From: Flexilinea sp.
GTDB taxonomy: Bacteria; Chloroflexota; Anaerolineae; Anaerolineales; Anaerolineaceae
Length of the DNA: 64,000 nt
Reading direction: 5' to 3'
Assembly: GCA_026645735.1 (NCBI GenBank)
Contig: JAPKMT010000007.1
Span: 1-64,000 of the forward strand
This document shows positions 26,096 to 34,656 of this stretch, piece by piece. Below the pieces are notes generated by a model. That model had not been told where the DNA came from, did not search any database, and saw only the letters and a program-made list of their open reading frames with translations. The translations under genes were made by a program, and so were the position numbers. Position 1 is the stretch's first letter, and the number at the start of each line of letters is the position of its first letter.

Positions 26096-26208
26096 CAGCA
26101 ATTCCAATCTTGAAAAGGAATAATAGTTTTGTTGTTGTTGCGCGAAACGCAACAACAACAAAATCTCTCTTTTTTTCTCAAAAGGCTTTTTCAAATTTCG
26201 AATTGCAG
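26096..26208 (+). mobile_element. MITE-like palindromic element
   Basis: CAGCAATTCCAATC at the left and CAAATTTCGAATTGCAG at the right flank a shorter perfect hairpin (TTTTGTTGTTGTTGCG against CGCAACAACAACAAAA, near 26127-26163). The sequence CTCAAAAGGCTTTTTC is shared with the copy at 96. It ends 6 bp from the xylB stop codon. Confidence 0.75.
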
Positions 26209-26213
26209 AAATT

Positions 26214-27737
26214 CTATAAACTGGTCAATTGACCAAATGAATCTTTCAAGTCTGCATACAGTTTTTGATACAAGGGATAAGCCCGATCATAGTAATTGGA
26301 ATTTTCCATAATCGGATCCTGCACCACGTCACTATGAATTAAAGCTTCGCAAGCCTCAGGGACTGAACGGAACAATCCTGCTCCAACACCTGCCAGGATC
26401 GCGACACCCAAAGCAGGGCCTTCCTGTGTATCGACTGTTTTAACACGGCAGTGGTAATTATCTGCCAGCATTTGTCGCCATAAGGGACTCTTACCGCCGC
26501 CACCACAAGCCATCATCTCAGAAATCTCGACATTCATCTCGCGCAGAATTCGGATGCTGTCACGCAGTGAATAACTTACACCTTCCATGACTGCACGAAT
26601 AAGATGAGGCCGCCGATGCATACCAGACAAACCAAAAAATACACCCCGGCAATTTGGATCCAGATGAGGCGTCCTTTCACCATTCAAGTACGGTAGATAG
26701 ATCAGGCGGTCAGACCCTAAAGCAATTTTCTCCGCCTCCGCTCCCATCACAACATAGGGATCCACTCCCAGTTTTTCAGCTTCAGCCATTTCCGGAATAC
26801 AAACATTATCCCGCAGCCATTTCAGGGACAAGCCGGCAGCTTGATGAACACCCATGACATGCCAGGCGCCTGGCACTGCGCAGCAAAAAGTATGAACGCG
26901 TCCTTTGGGATCAATTGTGATGTTGGATGAATGCGCAAAAACCACTCCGGAGGAACCGATCGTTGTAAAAGCCAGCCCGTCACGAACCACACCAGTCCCC
27001 ACTGCCGCAGCTGCATTGTCACCTGCTCCACCGACAACCGGAGTACCAGGTTTTAAACCTGTTTCGCCGGATGCCTTATTCGTAATGAATCCCGTAATAT
27101 CCGGCGATTCATAAACCTTCCCGAGCAGGGATCGATCGATATGCAGTTTTTCCAACACTTCTCCGGACCAGCAGCGGTTTGGAACGTCCAGCAACTGCAT
27201 GCCGGATGCGTCGGAGACCTCTGTAGCAAATTCACCGGTTAATTTGTAACGCACAAAATCTTTGGGCAGCAAGATATGAGCGCATTTTTCATAAACCGCC
27301 GGTTCGTTATTCCTGACCCAAAGGATTTTTGAAGCGGTAAAACCCGTAAGCGCCGGATTTGCAGTGATTTCAATCAGGCGTTTTGCACCGACTGCATCCG
27401 TAATCTGCTCACATTCTTTTGCAGTTCTCTGGTCGCACCAGATAATAGACCGGCGTAAAACATTTCCATCCTTGTCCAGCATAACCAGGCCGTGCATCTG
27501 TCCGGATATACCCAGCCCCTTGATATCAGCCGGATTAACGCTGCTTTGTTCAAGAACTGCTTTAATACTGTTTTTTGCGGCATTCCACCAATCTTCCGGT
27601 TCCTGTTCTGCCCAGCCATTATGTTCCTGATATAAAGGATATTCAAAGGTTACTGAACCGAGAATTTTGCCCGTTTCGTCAAACAGAACGGTCTTTGTCC
27701 CGGTTGTGCCAAGATCTACACCAAGCAAATAGGCCAT
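26214..27737 (-). CDS. xylB: Xylulokinase
   Basis: This 507-aa FGGY-family kinase phosphorylates D-xylulose to xylulose-5-phosphate. It has the N-terminal phosphate loop LLGVDLGTTGTKTVLFDE, GISGQMHGLV and CDQRTAKEC, typical of xylulokinase, and the C-terminal FGGY region with MACGGGGKSPLWRQMLAD. The ATG at 27737 follows the xylA stop by only a few bases; a TTG four codons upstream is less likely. It is co-transcribed with xylA. Confidence 0.95.
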   Translation of the reverse strand: MAYLLGVDLGTTGTKTVLFDETGKILGSVTFEYPLYQEHNGWAEQEPEDWWNAAKNSIKAVLEQSSVNPADIKGLGISGQMHGLVMLDKDGNVLRRSIIWCDQRTAKECEQITDAVGAKRLIEITANPALTGFTASKILWVRNNEPAVYEKCAHILLPKDFVRYKLTGEFATEVSDASGMQLLDVPNRCWSGEVLEKLHIDRSLLGKVYESPDITGFITNKASGETGLKPGTPVVGGAGDNAAAAVGTGVVRDGLAFTTIGSSGVVFAHSSNITIDPKGRVHTFCCAVPGAWHVMGVHQAAGLSLKWLRDNVCIPEMAEAEKLGVDPYVVMGAEAEKIALGSDRLIYLPYLNGERTPHLDPNCRGVFFGLSGMHRRPHLIRAVMEGVSYSLRDSIRILREMNVEISEMMACGGGGKSPLWRQMLADNYHCRVKTVDTQEGPALGVAILAGVGAGLFRSVPEACEALIHSDVVQDPIMENSNYYDRAYPLYQKLYADLKDSFGQLTSL

Positions 27738-27741
27738 AGGA

Positions 27742-29052
27742 TTATCCAAACATTACTTGATTAATAACGCCCTCCAGGTATTCCTGTCGACCGCTCTGAT
27801 TTGTTTTTACATCGCCCAGTTCAAGCGCATATTTTTCAAGTTCCTGAATGGTGACAGTACCATCCACAATTTTCTTTCCGATTCCGCTTGCATAACTGGC
27901 ATATCGTTCCTCAATAAATTTGTCAATGCGCCCGTCTTTGATCAGTTTGTCCGCAAAGCGCAAGCCCAGTGCCATCGAATCCATCCCCATAATATGAGAA
28001 ATGAAGACGTCTTCCGGTTTATAGGAAGCTCGCCGCGCCTTGGAATCAAAATTCAAACCGCCAGTCGTAAATCCGCCGGCTTTTATGATTTCATACAGTG
28101 CCATGGTTGTATCATACACATCGTTCGGGAATTGGTCCGTGTCCCACCCTAACAACAAATCGCCAATATTAGCGTCCACAGAGCCAAAGTAACCTTCAGT
28201 TCTGGCAACGCGCAATTCATGCTGAAAAGTATGCGTTGCGAGTGTTCCGTGATTTGCTTCCAGGTTTAATTTCATGTCCAGGTTATTTTTTCTCAGGAAA
28301 CCTATTACGGTTGCTGCATCAAAATCATACTGGTGTTTGGTGGGTTCCTTCGGTTTTGGTTCAATATAAAACGCGCCTTTAAAACCGATGCTGCGGCCAT
28401 AATCGGTCGTAAGCTTCAGAAAACGTGCCATATTGTCAACTTCTAGGCCCATATTCGTATTCAGCAAGGTATCATAGCCCTCGCGTCCGCCCCAGAATGT
28501 ATACCCAGAGGCATTCAAGCGGGTGGAGACTTCGATAGCCTTCTTCACCTGGGCAGCTGCATATGCAAATGCATCCGCATTGCAGGAAGTTCCGGCGCCA
28601 TGCATATAACGTGGATTGTTGAATAGATTGGCAGTTCCCCATAAAAGTTTTTTATCATATTCTTTCATCAGGGTTTCGAAGAGGTCTACCATGTGATCCA
28701 GATTTTTATTTGACTCGCTGAGTGTTGCCCCTTCCGGCGCAATATCACGATCATGAAAAGCAAAGAATTCAACGCCCAATTTGTCAATGATTTCAAAGAA
28801 GGCATATGCTTTTGCTTTTGCCAGATCCATCGGATCGGTATTTCCAAAGGTTTTATTCGCAGTTGCAGCACCGAACATATCCGATCCCGCTGCACAGATT
28901 GTATGCCAATAGGCTGCTGAGAATCTTAACTGGTCTTTCATTTTCTTTCCGGCAATTACTTCTTCCGGATTGTAGAATTTATATGCCAACGGATTATCAC
29001 TCGCAGCACCTTCGTATTTGATTTTCGGAACATTTGGATAATATTCTTTCAT
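27742..29052 (-). CDS. xylA: Xylose isomerase
   Basis: This is a 436-aa class II xylose isomerase, converting D-xylose to D-xylulose. The catalytic His lies in [13 protein letters not shown], metal ligands in [18 protein letters not shown] and [19 protein letters not shown], and [19 protein letters not shown] is the second metal segment. The ATG at 29052 is preceded by GGAAGGAA. It heads the xylAB operon behind a promoter overlapped by an operator-like palindrome. Confidence 0.97.
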   Translation of the reverse strand: MKEYYPNVPKIKYEGAASDNPLAYKFYNPEEVIAGKKMKDQLRFSAAYWHTICAAGSDMFGAATANKTFGNTDPMDLAKAKAYAFFEIIDKLGVEFFAFHDRDIAPEGATLSESNKNLDHMVDLFETLMKEYDKKLLWGTANLFNNPRYMHGAGTSCNADAFAYAAAQVKKAIEVSTRLNASGYTFWGGREGYDTLLNTNMGLEVDNMARFLKLTTDYGRSIGFKGAFYIEPKPKEPTKHQYDFDAATVIGFLRKNNLDMKLNLEANHGTLATHTFQHELRVARTEGYFGSVDANIGDLLLGWDTDQFPNDVYDTTMALYEIIKAGGFTTGGLNFDSKARRASYKPEDVFISHIMGMDSMALGLRFADKLIKDGRIDKFIEERYASYASGIGKKIVDGTVTIQELEKYALELGDVKTNQSGRQEYLEGVINQVMFG

Positions 29053-29093
29053 GTGATTCCTTCCCAATACACAGAGCAGATTTCAATAAAGAT

Positions 29094-29107
29094 CGTGCAC
29101 GTGCACG
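29094..29107 (-). promoter_or_regulatory. Operator-like palindrome at the xylA promoter
   Basis: CGTGCACGTGCACG is a perfect 14-bp palindrome placed about +10 to +23 relative to the predicted xylA start, a classic LacI-type repression site. A near copy (12 of 14) lies at 30573-30586 upstream of the lyxose isomerase gene. The LacI regulator gene lies between the two sites. Confidence 0.7.
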
Positions 29108-29122
29108 TTATCGTAATTTTTA

Positions 29123-29150
29123 ATTCTACATATCTTCGCAATTTGGTCAA
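29123..29150 (-). promoter_or_regulatory. xylA promoter
   Basis: Reading leftward, the -35 TTGACC (29150-29145), a 16-nt spacer and the -10 TAGAAT (29128-29123) form a sigma-70-type promoter. The predicted start is near 29117, just before the palindrome. Confidence 0.6.
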
Positions 29151-29281
29151 TCCGTATTATGTAACGATTATCCTATGACTTTTTTCTCAACCGAGCGAGA
29201 TCAGTCATTTGAAACACAGTAAGATGTTCCGTTATGCTCGTTATAGATTTGAAAATCTGATGTCCATTTCAAGCGGTTAAA

Positions 29282-30307
29282 TCAGATGTTGTATCGAATT
29301 TTTACATTAAGCTCCGTATAAATATGATCTACTTCCGGCAAATGATTATTCATCAATGCATCAAATAGTATTTTTATACTTTGATAGCCTTGTTCGAACG
29401 GCTGTTGACAGATCGTCGATTGTACAATTCCTTTTTTAATACTGTCGATAACAACCGGCGTCATATCAAAAGTAAAAATCTTGAATTTATTTTCCAAACC
29501 TAACTCTCTGACTGCCCGCAAACCACCGCTGGTCCCGCCGGCATTAAAACACAAAGCATTCATTTCCTGATGTTCCAGTAACATTTTCATGGTTTTCTCA
29601 TATGCAATTTCATCGTTATCTTCTGCTTCGATGATATCTACAATCCGGCTTTCAGGATATTCTCTTTTCAAAACGCTGCGGCACCCTTCGATGCGTTTGC
29701 GATGACCTTCCAGGTTATTTGTACAGGCAATCACCCCCAATAAGGCTTTTCCGCCAGTAACAAATCCGATCATCCCGCCTAATGTTTCTCCACTTTTGAA
29801 ATAATCGCATCCGACATAAGCTATATAGTGCACTCCAGCCAGGTCCAAATTAAAACAGACAACTTTGACACCATCAGCAACCAGCGAATTCAGCTCATCG
29901 CGGATTAAAGAATCGCTGACAGGTGTAATTGCCAACGCATCCAGGCCTTCTTCAGCCAGAGACCGGATTAAATCCAGTTGCTGAGTGGGATCATAGCCTT
30001 TCATTCTTTTAACAACCACATTCACACCAAAATCAAAGATCTCATCCTTTGCGGCATTGATTCCCGCCAGAACATCATCAAAAAAAGGATTTCCTTCGCT
30101 GTTGATGACAACACCGATGATTGTGGGCTTCCGATGTGTTGCCAAGGCCTTGGCAACGACATTCGGTTTGTAGCCCATGGACTTTGCAATTTCTTTTACG
30201 CGTTTTGCAACTTCTTTATTAACCCCAGGACGGCCATTCAATGCGCGGTCGACAGTCCCGCGGGAGACATTAGCAATCCGGGCAATTTCTTTTATGGATC
30301 CAGGCAT
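29282..30307 (-). CDS. LacI-family transcriptional regulator (probable pentose regulator)
   Basis: This 341-aa regulator has an N-terminal LacI helix-turn-helix and hinge (SIKEIARIANVSRGTVDRAL, then KEVAKRVKEIAKSMGYKPN). A periplasmic-binding-protein-like sensor domain follows (VGVVINSEGNPFFDDVLAGI), more like sugar ABC binding proteins than PurR. The ATG at 30307 has GGGGGAAG upstream. It sits between xylAB and the D-lyxose isomerase gene, each of which has a matching CGTGCACGT palindrome upstream, so regulation of both is likely. Confidence 0.92.
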   Translation of the reverse strand: MPGSIKEIARIANVSRGTVDRALNGRPGVNKEVAKRVKEIAKSMGYKPNVVAKALATHRKPTIIGVVINSEGNPFFDDVLAGINAAKDEIFDFGVNVVVKRMKGYDPTQQLDLIRSLAEEGLDALAITPVSDSLIRDELNSLVADGVKVVCFNLDLAGVHYIAYVGCDYFKSGETLGGMIGFVTGGKALLGVIACTNNLEGHRKRIEGCRSVLKREYPESRIVDIIEAEDNDEIAYEKTMKMLLEHQEMNALCFNAGGTSGGLRAVRELGLENKFKIFTFDMTPVVIDSIKKGIVQSTICQQPFEQGYQSIKILFDALMNNHLPEVDHIYTELNVKIRYNI

Positions 30308-30348
30308 ACTTCTTCCCCCAATAAAACAGATCAAAACCATCTTTAAAA

Positions 30349-30468
30349 CAGTAATTCAAAATACAGAGTTACTGACCAGGTGATGTGTTATTTTTTCGCG
30401 AAGAGCAAAAACATCATATCAACAAGTTTTTATAATTGATTCGAAAGGCTATTCCATATTTCGACATG
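30349..30468 (+). mobile_element. MITE-like palindromic element, diverged
   Basis: CAGTAATTCAAAATACAG at the left and CCATATTTCGACATG at the right flank a diverged hairpin (GATGTGTTATTTTTTCGC against GCAAAAACATCATATC). The variant right half contains GATTCGAAAGGCTATTCC. It lies upstream of the LacI gene. Confidence 0.6.
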
Positions 30469-30572
30469 TTGTATTCTTAAAGAAAGAGACTATCAAAAAA
30501 GCGTTCTGATTTTTATGTGATCGAAATCAGAAATTGTTTTCTGTTAACAAGTATATATCGAATTTTCGCGAT

Positions 30573-30586
30573 CGTGCACGTTCACA
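30573..30586 (+). promoter_or_regulatory. Second operator-like site, upstream of lyxose isomerase
   Basis: CGTGCACGTTCACA matches the xylA palindrome at 12 of 14 positions, and the preceding GAT is also shared. It lies about 220 bp upstream of the isomerase gene, at the edge of the next repeat copy. Confidence 0.5.
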
Positions 30587-30587
30587 G

Positions 30588-30710
30588 CAGCGATTTAGCA
30601 CATCGATTGGATTATTTGTTGTTTTTTGATGCTTGTGCAATGCGAAAACAAGAAATATATGCCAGGTTCCTCGACCAATTCGAAAGGTTGGTTCATATTT
30701 CGAATTGCCG
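30588..30710 (+). mobile_element. MITE-like palindromic element, diverged
   Basis: CAGCGATTTAGCACAT at the left and CATATTTCGAATTGCCG at the right carry an imperfect hairpin around TTTGTTGTTTTTTGATGC/GCGAAAACAAGAAATA. The internal AATTCGAAAGGTTGGTTC matches the variant right half of the copy at 30349. Confidence 0.6.
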
Positions 30711-30804
30711 GGATTAAGCATATTGCGTTTTTTTTTCTCAGATATTATGATTTACTCAAAAATCGACAATCAACTTAGTGCGAAATCAGAAAAACAGGAG
30801 TCAC

Positions 30805-31482
30805 ATGAAACGATCAGAAATCAACACTATCATTCGTGATGCAGAAATATTTTTTAAAGAAAACCGCTACTTTTTACCCAAATGGGCTTCCTGGAGCTGG
30901 GAAGAATGGCAAAAAGCGGATAAAGGAGAGATTCACGAAATCCTGGAAAAAGAGATGGGATGGGATGTCACAGATTTTGGATTGAACGATTATCATCAGA
31001 AAGGACTTTTTCTGTTCACGGTTCGCAATGGCAGCACAGAAAAGACCGGTTATGAAAAACCATATTGCGAAAAGATCATGATTATGGAAGATCAACAAGT
31101 TTGTCTGTTCCATTTTCATTGGGACAAAGTGGAAGATATTATCAACCGTGGAGGCGGAAAATTAAAACTTCAGTTTTTTCTGGCAACTGAGGAAGATGAG
31201 TTTGACCGGGAATCTTCAGTCATCGTCTATGTGGATGGAATTCGCACCATGCTGAAAGCAGGCGGCATTCTGACGTTGGAGCCGGGACAAAGCGTGACAC
31301 TCCCGCAGAAACTGTATCACAGTTTTTGGGGTGAGGGGAAAGTGTTAGTCGGAGAAGTATCGAAAATCAACGATGATCATACGGATAACCGGTTTCATGA
31401 GTCCACACCAAGATTTCCAAGAATTGAAGAGGACGAACCAATTTATCATCCGTTAGTCGGAGATTATCGATGCCTGCGATAG
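30805..31482 (+). CDS. D-lyxose isomerase (cupin)
   Basis: This 225-aa cupin-fold protein matches the D-lyxose ketol-isomerase family, interconverting D-lyxose and D-xylulose. The N-terminus has EINTIIRDAEIFFKENRYFLP and WEEWQKADKGEI. The metal-binding cupin residues lie in YCEKIMIMEDQQVCLFHFHWDKVED and the second cupin motif in LYHSFWGEG. GGAG precedes the ATG at 30805. It overlaps the kinase gene by 13 nt and lies behind a xylA-like operator. Confidence 0.88.
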   Translation: MKRSEINTIIRDAEIFFKENRYFLPKWASWSWEEWQKADKGEIHEILEKEMGWDVTDFGLNDYHQKGLFLFTVRNGSTEKTGYEKPYCEKIMIMEDQQVCLFHFHWDKVEDIINRGGGKLKLQFFLATEEDEFDRESSVIVYVDGIRTMLKAGGILTLEPGQSVTLPQKLYHSFWGEGKVLVGEVSKINDDHTDNRFHESTPRFPRIEEDEPIYHPLVGDYRCLR

Positions 31483-32615
31483 ATAACACGAAACCACCAC
31501 GGTGTTCTGCGATTGCTGCAGGATTGGTCTGTCTGGATATCATCCCAGGCATGCAGAATATTGAAGGTTCCGATTTTGACCGCCAATTTTTACCGGGTAA
31601 GTTGATAGAAACCGATGAAACGATATTAAGTACAGGCGGATCTGTATCCAATACCGGACTTGCAATGCATCGCCTGGGTATTGATACAAAATTAATTTGC
31701 AGAATTGGAAATGACAGTTTTGCAGAAATCCTGAAGGGTTTGTATCAAAAGGTGGATCACCATTTACTGGATTCGCTGATTGTCGATGCGGATCACATGA
31801 CAGGCCATGCGTACGTAATTAATCCCAGGAACCAGGACCGCAGATTCTTTCATCATCCCGGATCAAGCGATTATTTTACTGCGGAGGATGTAGATGATGC
31901 GATTCTGAAAACTGCAGGGCTTTTCCATTTTGGTTATCCACCAATGATCCGAACGATGATCGCTGATGAAGGTTCGGAACTGCTTAAGCTTTACAAAAAA
32001 GTGAAAGCTTATGGATTAACGACATCCATGGATATGTGCATGCCGGACCCTTCCCGCTCTTCCGGACAAGCGCCCTGGAAAAAAATATTGCTCAAAACGC
32101 TTCCATTTGTAGATTTCTTTTTACCCAGTATTGAAGAACTCCTTTTCATGCTTAATCGAGCGCTTTATGAGCGATTGGCTGAAACGGGAGAATTGATCGG
32201 GCAAGTGGATGATGCGCTCCTGTTCGATTTGTCACAACAACTCTTGGAAATGGGATGTAAGGTTATACTTATCAAAATGGGATACCGGGGGGTCTATTTA
32301 AGAACTTCTGACGAGAAAAGACTCTCGTCCATGGGAACTGCCTGCCCCTCTGATCTTGCCAGTTGGGCGAATTTGTCCATAAAACAACCTTCCTTTGAGG
32401 TTGAAGTAAAGGGAACATGCGGCTCAGGTGACACCTGTATTGCCGGGTTCCTATCAGCGATTCTTCGGGATTTTTCGCCGGAAGATACTCTGAAAATTGC
32501 TGTAGGTTCTGGGGCGTGTTGTTGTGAACAGCCGGATGCATTTAGCGGGCTTTTATCCTGGGATGAATTGTGTAATCGAATCAATTCAAGCTGGAAAACA
32601 AAAACGGAGTTTTAA
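31470..32615 (+). CDS. PfkB-family carbohydrate kinase
   Basis: This 381-aa ribokinase-type sugar kinase has an N-terminal sugar-binding segment (STGGSVSNTGLAMHRLGIDT) and the C-terminal ATP/anion-hole motif VKGTCGSGDTCIAGFLSAIL with the catalytic Asp in GSGD. The overlap with the D-lyxose isomerase gene suggests that it phosphorylates a pentose or ketose from the same route; the substrate cannot be read from sequence. The protein is somewhat longer than the usual 300-330 aa. Confidence 0.88.
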   Translation: MPAIDNTKPPRCSAIAAGLVCLDIIPGMQNIEGSDFDRQFLPGKLIETDETILSTGGSVSNTGLAMHRLGIDTKLICRIGNDSFAEILKGLYQKVDHHLLDSLIVDADHMTGHAYVINPRNQDRRFFHHPGSSDYFTAEDVDDAILKTAGLFHFGYPPMIRTMIADEGSELLKLYKKVKAYGLTTSMDMCMPDPSRSSGQAPWKKILLKTLPFVDFFLPSIEELLFMLNRALYERLAETGELIGQVDDALLFDLSQQLLEMGCKVILIKMGYRGVYLRTSDEKRLSSMGTACPSDLASWANLSIKQPSFEVEVKGTCGSGDTCIAGFLSAILRDFSPEDTLKIAVGSGACCCEQPDAFSGLLSWDELCNRINSSWKTKTEF

Positions 32616-33250
32616 TGACTGAAGAGAAAGAAATTACAAGAAATAATCAAGAAATTTGTCCGAATTGTCTTGAACCTAATAACGACGATCTGGCCAACTG
32701 CGCCTTTTGTGGAATGCCGCTGCATGGAAATCCAGGTTCTGTCGAGCTTTCTTCGGAATATTCGGATGCGAAAACAGAGACGGGAGCTTTGCCCGTTCAA
32801 ACAGCATCAGCAGAAGGAACAGCTGATTCATCAGATCCTTCGAAAGCAAAGAATAAAAAAGATGAAAAAATCAATCGCGGATTTACCTATGCAATGCGCG
32901 GTATGGGGCTTTACCTGGTCATCTATTCCATCACCGAATTGCCAAGGTCATTGAAACTTGAGAATCCGCAGGATCGGAAATTAGCGGTATTTGGAGATAT
33001 TATTTATCTCGTTGCCGGCTGTCTGATGGCATGGCCTCTTCTGAAAGACTATTTGGATAAAAGAAAAAAGAAACTGGAATCTACGATTGAGGATAAATCA
33101 ATCGAGAGCCCCCAAAGTGTAGACAACATGGATGAACCGCATGAGACAGAAGTGATCGAACTGTCTGCAAATGATACGGATTTTGTTGAAGCAGAGGAAC
33201 AGAACGGAACACCTGAAACAACAGAAAATTCTGAAAAAACAGATGATTAA
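32615..33250 (+). CDS. Zinc-ribbon membrane protein
   Basis: This 211-aa protein has an N-terminal zinc ribbon (CPNCLEPNNDDLANCAFC). A low-complexity acidic linker and two hydrophobic stretches (GMGLYLVIYSITELP, FGDIIYLVAGCLMAWPLL) follow, with an acidic Glu/Thr-rich C-terminus. Its ATG overlaps the kinase stop (TAATG), so it is co-translated, but a metabolic link is not evident. Function unknown. Confidence 0.72.
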   Translation: MTEEKEITRNNQEICPNCLEPNNDDLANCAFCGMPLHGNPGSVELSSEYSDAKTETGALPVQTASAEGTADSSDPSKAKNKKDEKINRGFTYAMRGMGLYLVIYSITELPRSLKLENPQDRKLAVFGDIIYLVAGCLMAWPLLKDYLDKRKKKLESTIEDKSIESPQSVDNMDEPHETEVIELSANDTDFVEAEEQNGTPETTENSEKTDD

Positions 33251-33299
33251 GATCCTATCATAAAAGCAATGATCCTTTGCATTCGTCTGGCTTCTTTAC

Positions 33300-33376
33300 C
33301 AGTAATTCGAAATTTGCAAAAGCCTTTTGAGAAACAACACAATAACAAGTTATTCTCCCCTTATTTCGAATCGCTG
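33300..33376 (-). mobile_element. MITE-like compact element with perfect 9-bp target duplication
   Basis: This 77-bp copy, CAGTAATTCGAAATTTGC ... TTATTTCGAATCGCTG, lacks the left hairpin arm. It is flanked exactly by CTTCTTTAC at 33291-33299 and 33377-33385. The internal junction GAGAAACAACACAA resembles the compact copy at 62523, so the short form appears to be a subfamily rather than a one-off deletion. Confidence 0.85.
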
Positions 33377-33510
33377 CTTCTTTACTGATCACAACCAGGT
33401 TTTCTATGGGTGCGTATGAACGACAGATAAGTGCTATGTCATCGTCAGCAGTATCGCCAGTTTTTTACGGCGGCAGCCTGGCGTGAAAAGACTGATGAAA
33501 TAAGAACGGT

Positions 33511-33750
33511 ATGTCCAAAACCAGTAAAAAAAAGAGTGTTAAGAACACAGAAAAACAGGAAAAACCTCTCTTAAACACAAGTAGTTTCATTGGAGTTGTC
33601 TTCCTGGCTGCCGGTATTTTCAATATACCGGCCATTTTGAAAAAACCGGTGACCAATTCAGACTGGATGATGCTGGTCATTGTGGTCTTTTTCATTGTTT
33701 TAGGTCTTCTGGCAATCTTTCTGCCGAAGTTCATCCAAAAAAATAAATAA
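33511..33750 (+). CDS. Small membrane protein, unknown
   Basis: This 79-aa protein has a Lys-rich N-terminus and two predicted membrane helices (SSFIGVVFLAAGIFNIPAIL and WMMLVIVVFFIVLGLLAIFLP). No family was recognised. The coding frame is open and followed 18 nt later by the HAD gene, which supports a real gene. The ribosome-binding site is weak. Confidence 0.6.
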   Translation: MSKTSKKKSVKNTEKQEKPLLNTSSFIGVVFLAAGIFNIPAILKKPVTNSDWMMLVIVVFFIVLGLLAIFLPKFIQKNK

Positions 33751-33768
33751 CAATTTAAGGAACAGTCA

Positions 33769-34395
33769 ATGGTTTTTTTGAAAGAAAACAAGAAAGAAAT
33801 GGAAGCCGTTATTTTTGATTTAGGAAACGTTCTGCTGGATTATTCTCCGCACAGATTCTTAGGCGAAATGGGAATTCATCCTGATTTGCACGACCGGTTA
33901 GCTGCAGTGCTGTTTGAAGATACAATAACCTGGTCAAAATTGGATCGAGGAACGATTACAATTTCAGAACTGGTTGAAACGGCGTCAGAAAAAGAACCAT
34001 CCCTTCGCAAAGAAATCAAGCAATACTTACGCAAATGGCCTTATTATTTCAATGCAATTCCTCAAAATATTGCAGCAATGTATCGATTCAAGGATGCTGG
34101 TGTAAAAATCTATGTTCTTTCGAACTTTGCCAATGAAGTTTATGCGATGATTAAAAAACGAAATGCATTTTTTTCGGATTTTGACGGACAGATCCTCTCC
34201 TATGAACATAAAGTCATAAAACCGGAACCTGAAATTTATGAGTTACTTATTTGTACGTTTCAGTTGAATCCTGAAAAAGCCGTTTTTATCGACGATATAC
34301 TGGAGAATGCACAGGGTGCGGTCCAGGCGGGGCTAAATGCCATTCACCTTCCGGCTTGTGCGGAGATTGAGCCCTACTTTATTTTTAAGGAATAG
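33769..34395 (+). CDS. HAD-superfamily hydrolase
   Basis: This 208-aa HAD-family phosphatase is of the HAD-IA (YihX-like) kind. Motif I is FDLGNVLLDY, where the usual second Asp is replaced by Asn. Motif II is VLSNFA, motif III has KVIKPEPEIYEL and motif IV AVFIDDILENAQGA. The Asn in motif I (DLGNVL) is typical of the YihX/epoxide-hydrolase-N type subgroup. AAGGA precedes the ATG at 33769. Physiological substrate unknown. Confidence 0.88.
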   Translation: MVFLKENKKEMEAVIFDLGNVLLDYSPHRFLGEMGIHPDLHDRLAAVLFEDTITWSKLDRGTITISELVETASEKEPSLRKEIKQYLRKWPYYFNAIPQNIAAMYRFKDAGVKIYVLSNFANEVYAMIKKRNAFFSDFDGQILSYEHKVIKPEPEIYELLICTFQLNPEKAVFIDDILENAQGAVQAGLNAIHLPACAEIEPYFIFKE

Positions 34396-34413
34396 TGCCT
34401 TACTACAGATGAC

Positions 34414-34449
34414 AAAAAAGCGAACCAGTTATGATTCGCTTTTTTTTTT
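34414..34449 (+). terminator. Rho-independent terminator
   Basis: A stem AAAAAGCGAA/TTCGCTTTTT with a 10-nt loop is followed by a run of nine or more T, 20-30 nt after the HAD gene. Confidence 0.85.
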
Positions 34450-34470
34450 ATGGGAACCAGACTTTAGCAA

Positions 34471-34588
34471 CTGTGAATCGAACTATGGGGAGTATGATTC
34501 AATATTATATTGATTTGCATAATGCACAACACAACAAAATATTTTTTTTGAATGGATTCAAAAAGTTGGTTTCAATTTCGAGTTGCTG
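34471..34588 (+). mobile_element. MITE-like element, diverged
   Basis: CTGTGAATCGAACTATGGGGAG at the left resembles CAGCGATTCGAAATATGGGGAG, and CAATTTCGAGTTGCTG closes it. Internal GCACAACACAACAAAAT keeps the right arm of the hairpin only. TATAAT follows at 34592-34597, upstream of uppP. Confidence 0.6.
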
Positions 34589-34656
34589 GTCTATAATAGA
34601 AAACCAAAAGTAAACAAATGGGCAGGATAAAAATTTGATGATCATACGGTGACAAA

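Noticed and set aside
29978-30346. 122-aa plus-strand frame opposite the LacI gene
   Set aside because: Antisense shadow of a clear LacI coding region.
30517-30839. Small plus- and minus-strand frames of 60-70 aa upstream of the lyxose isomerase gene
   Set aside because: They run through the repeat copy and operator region, with no ribosome-binding site and no family resemblance.
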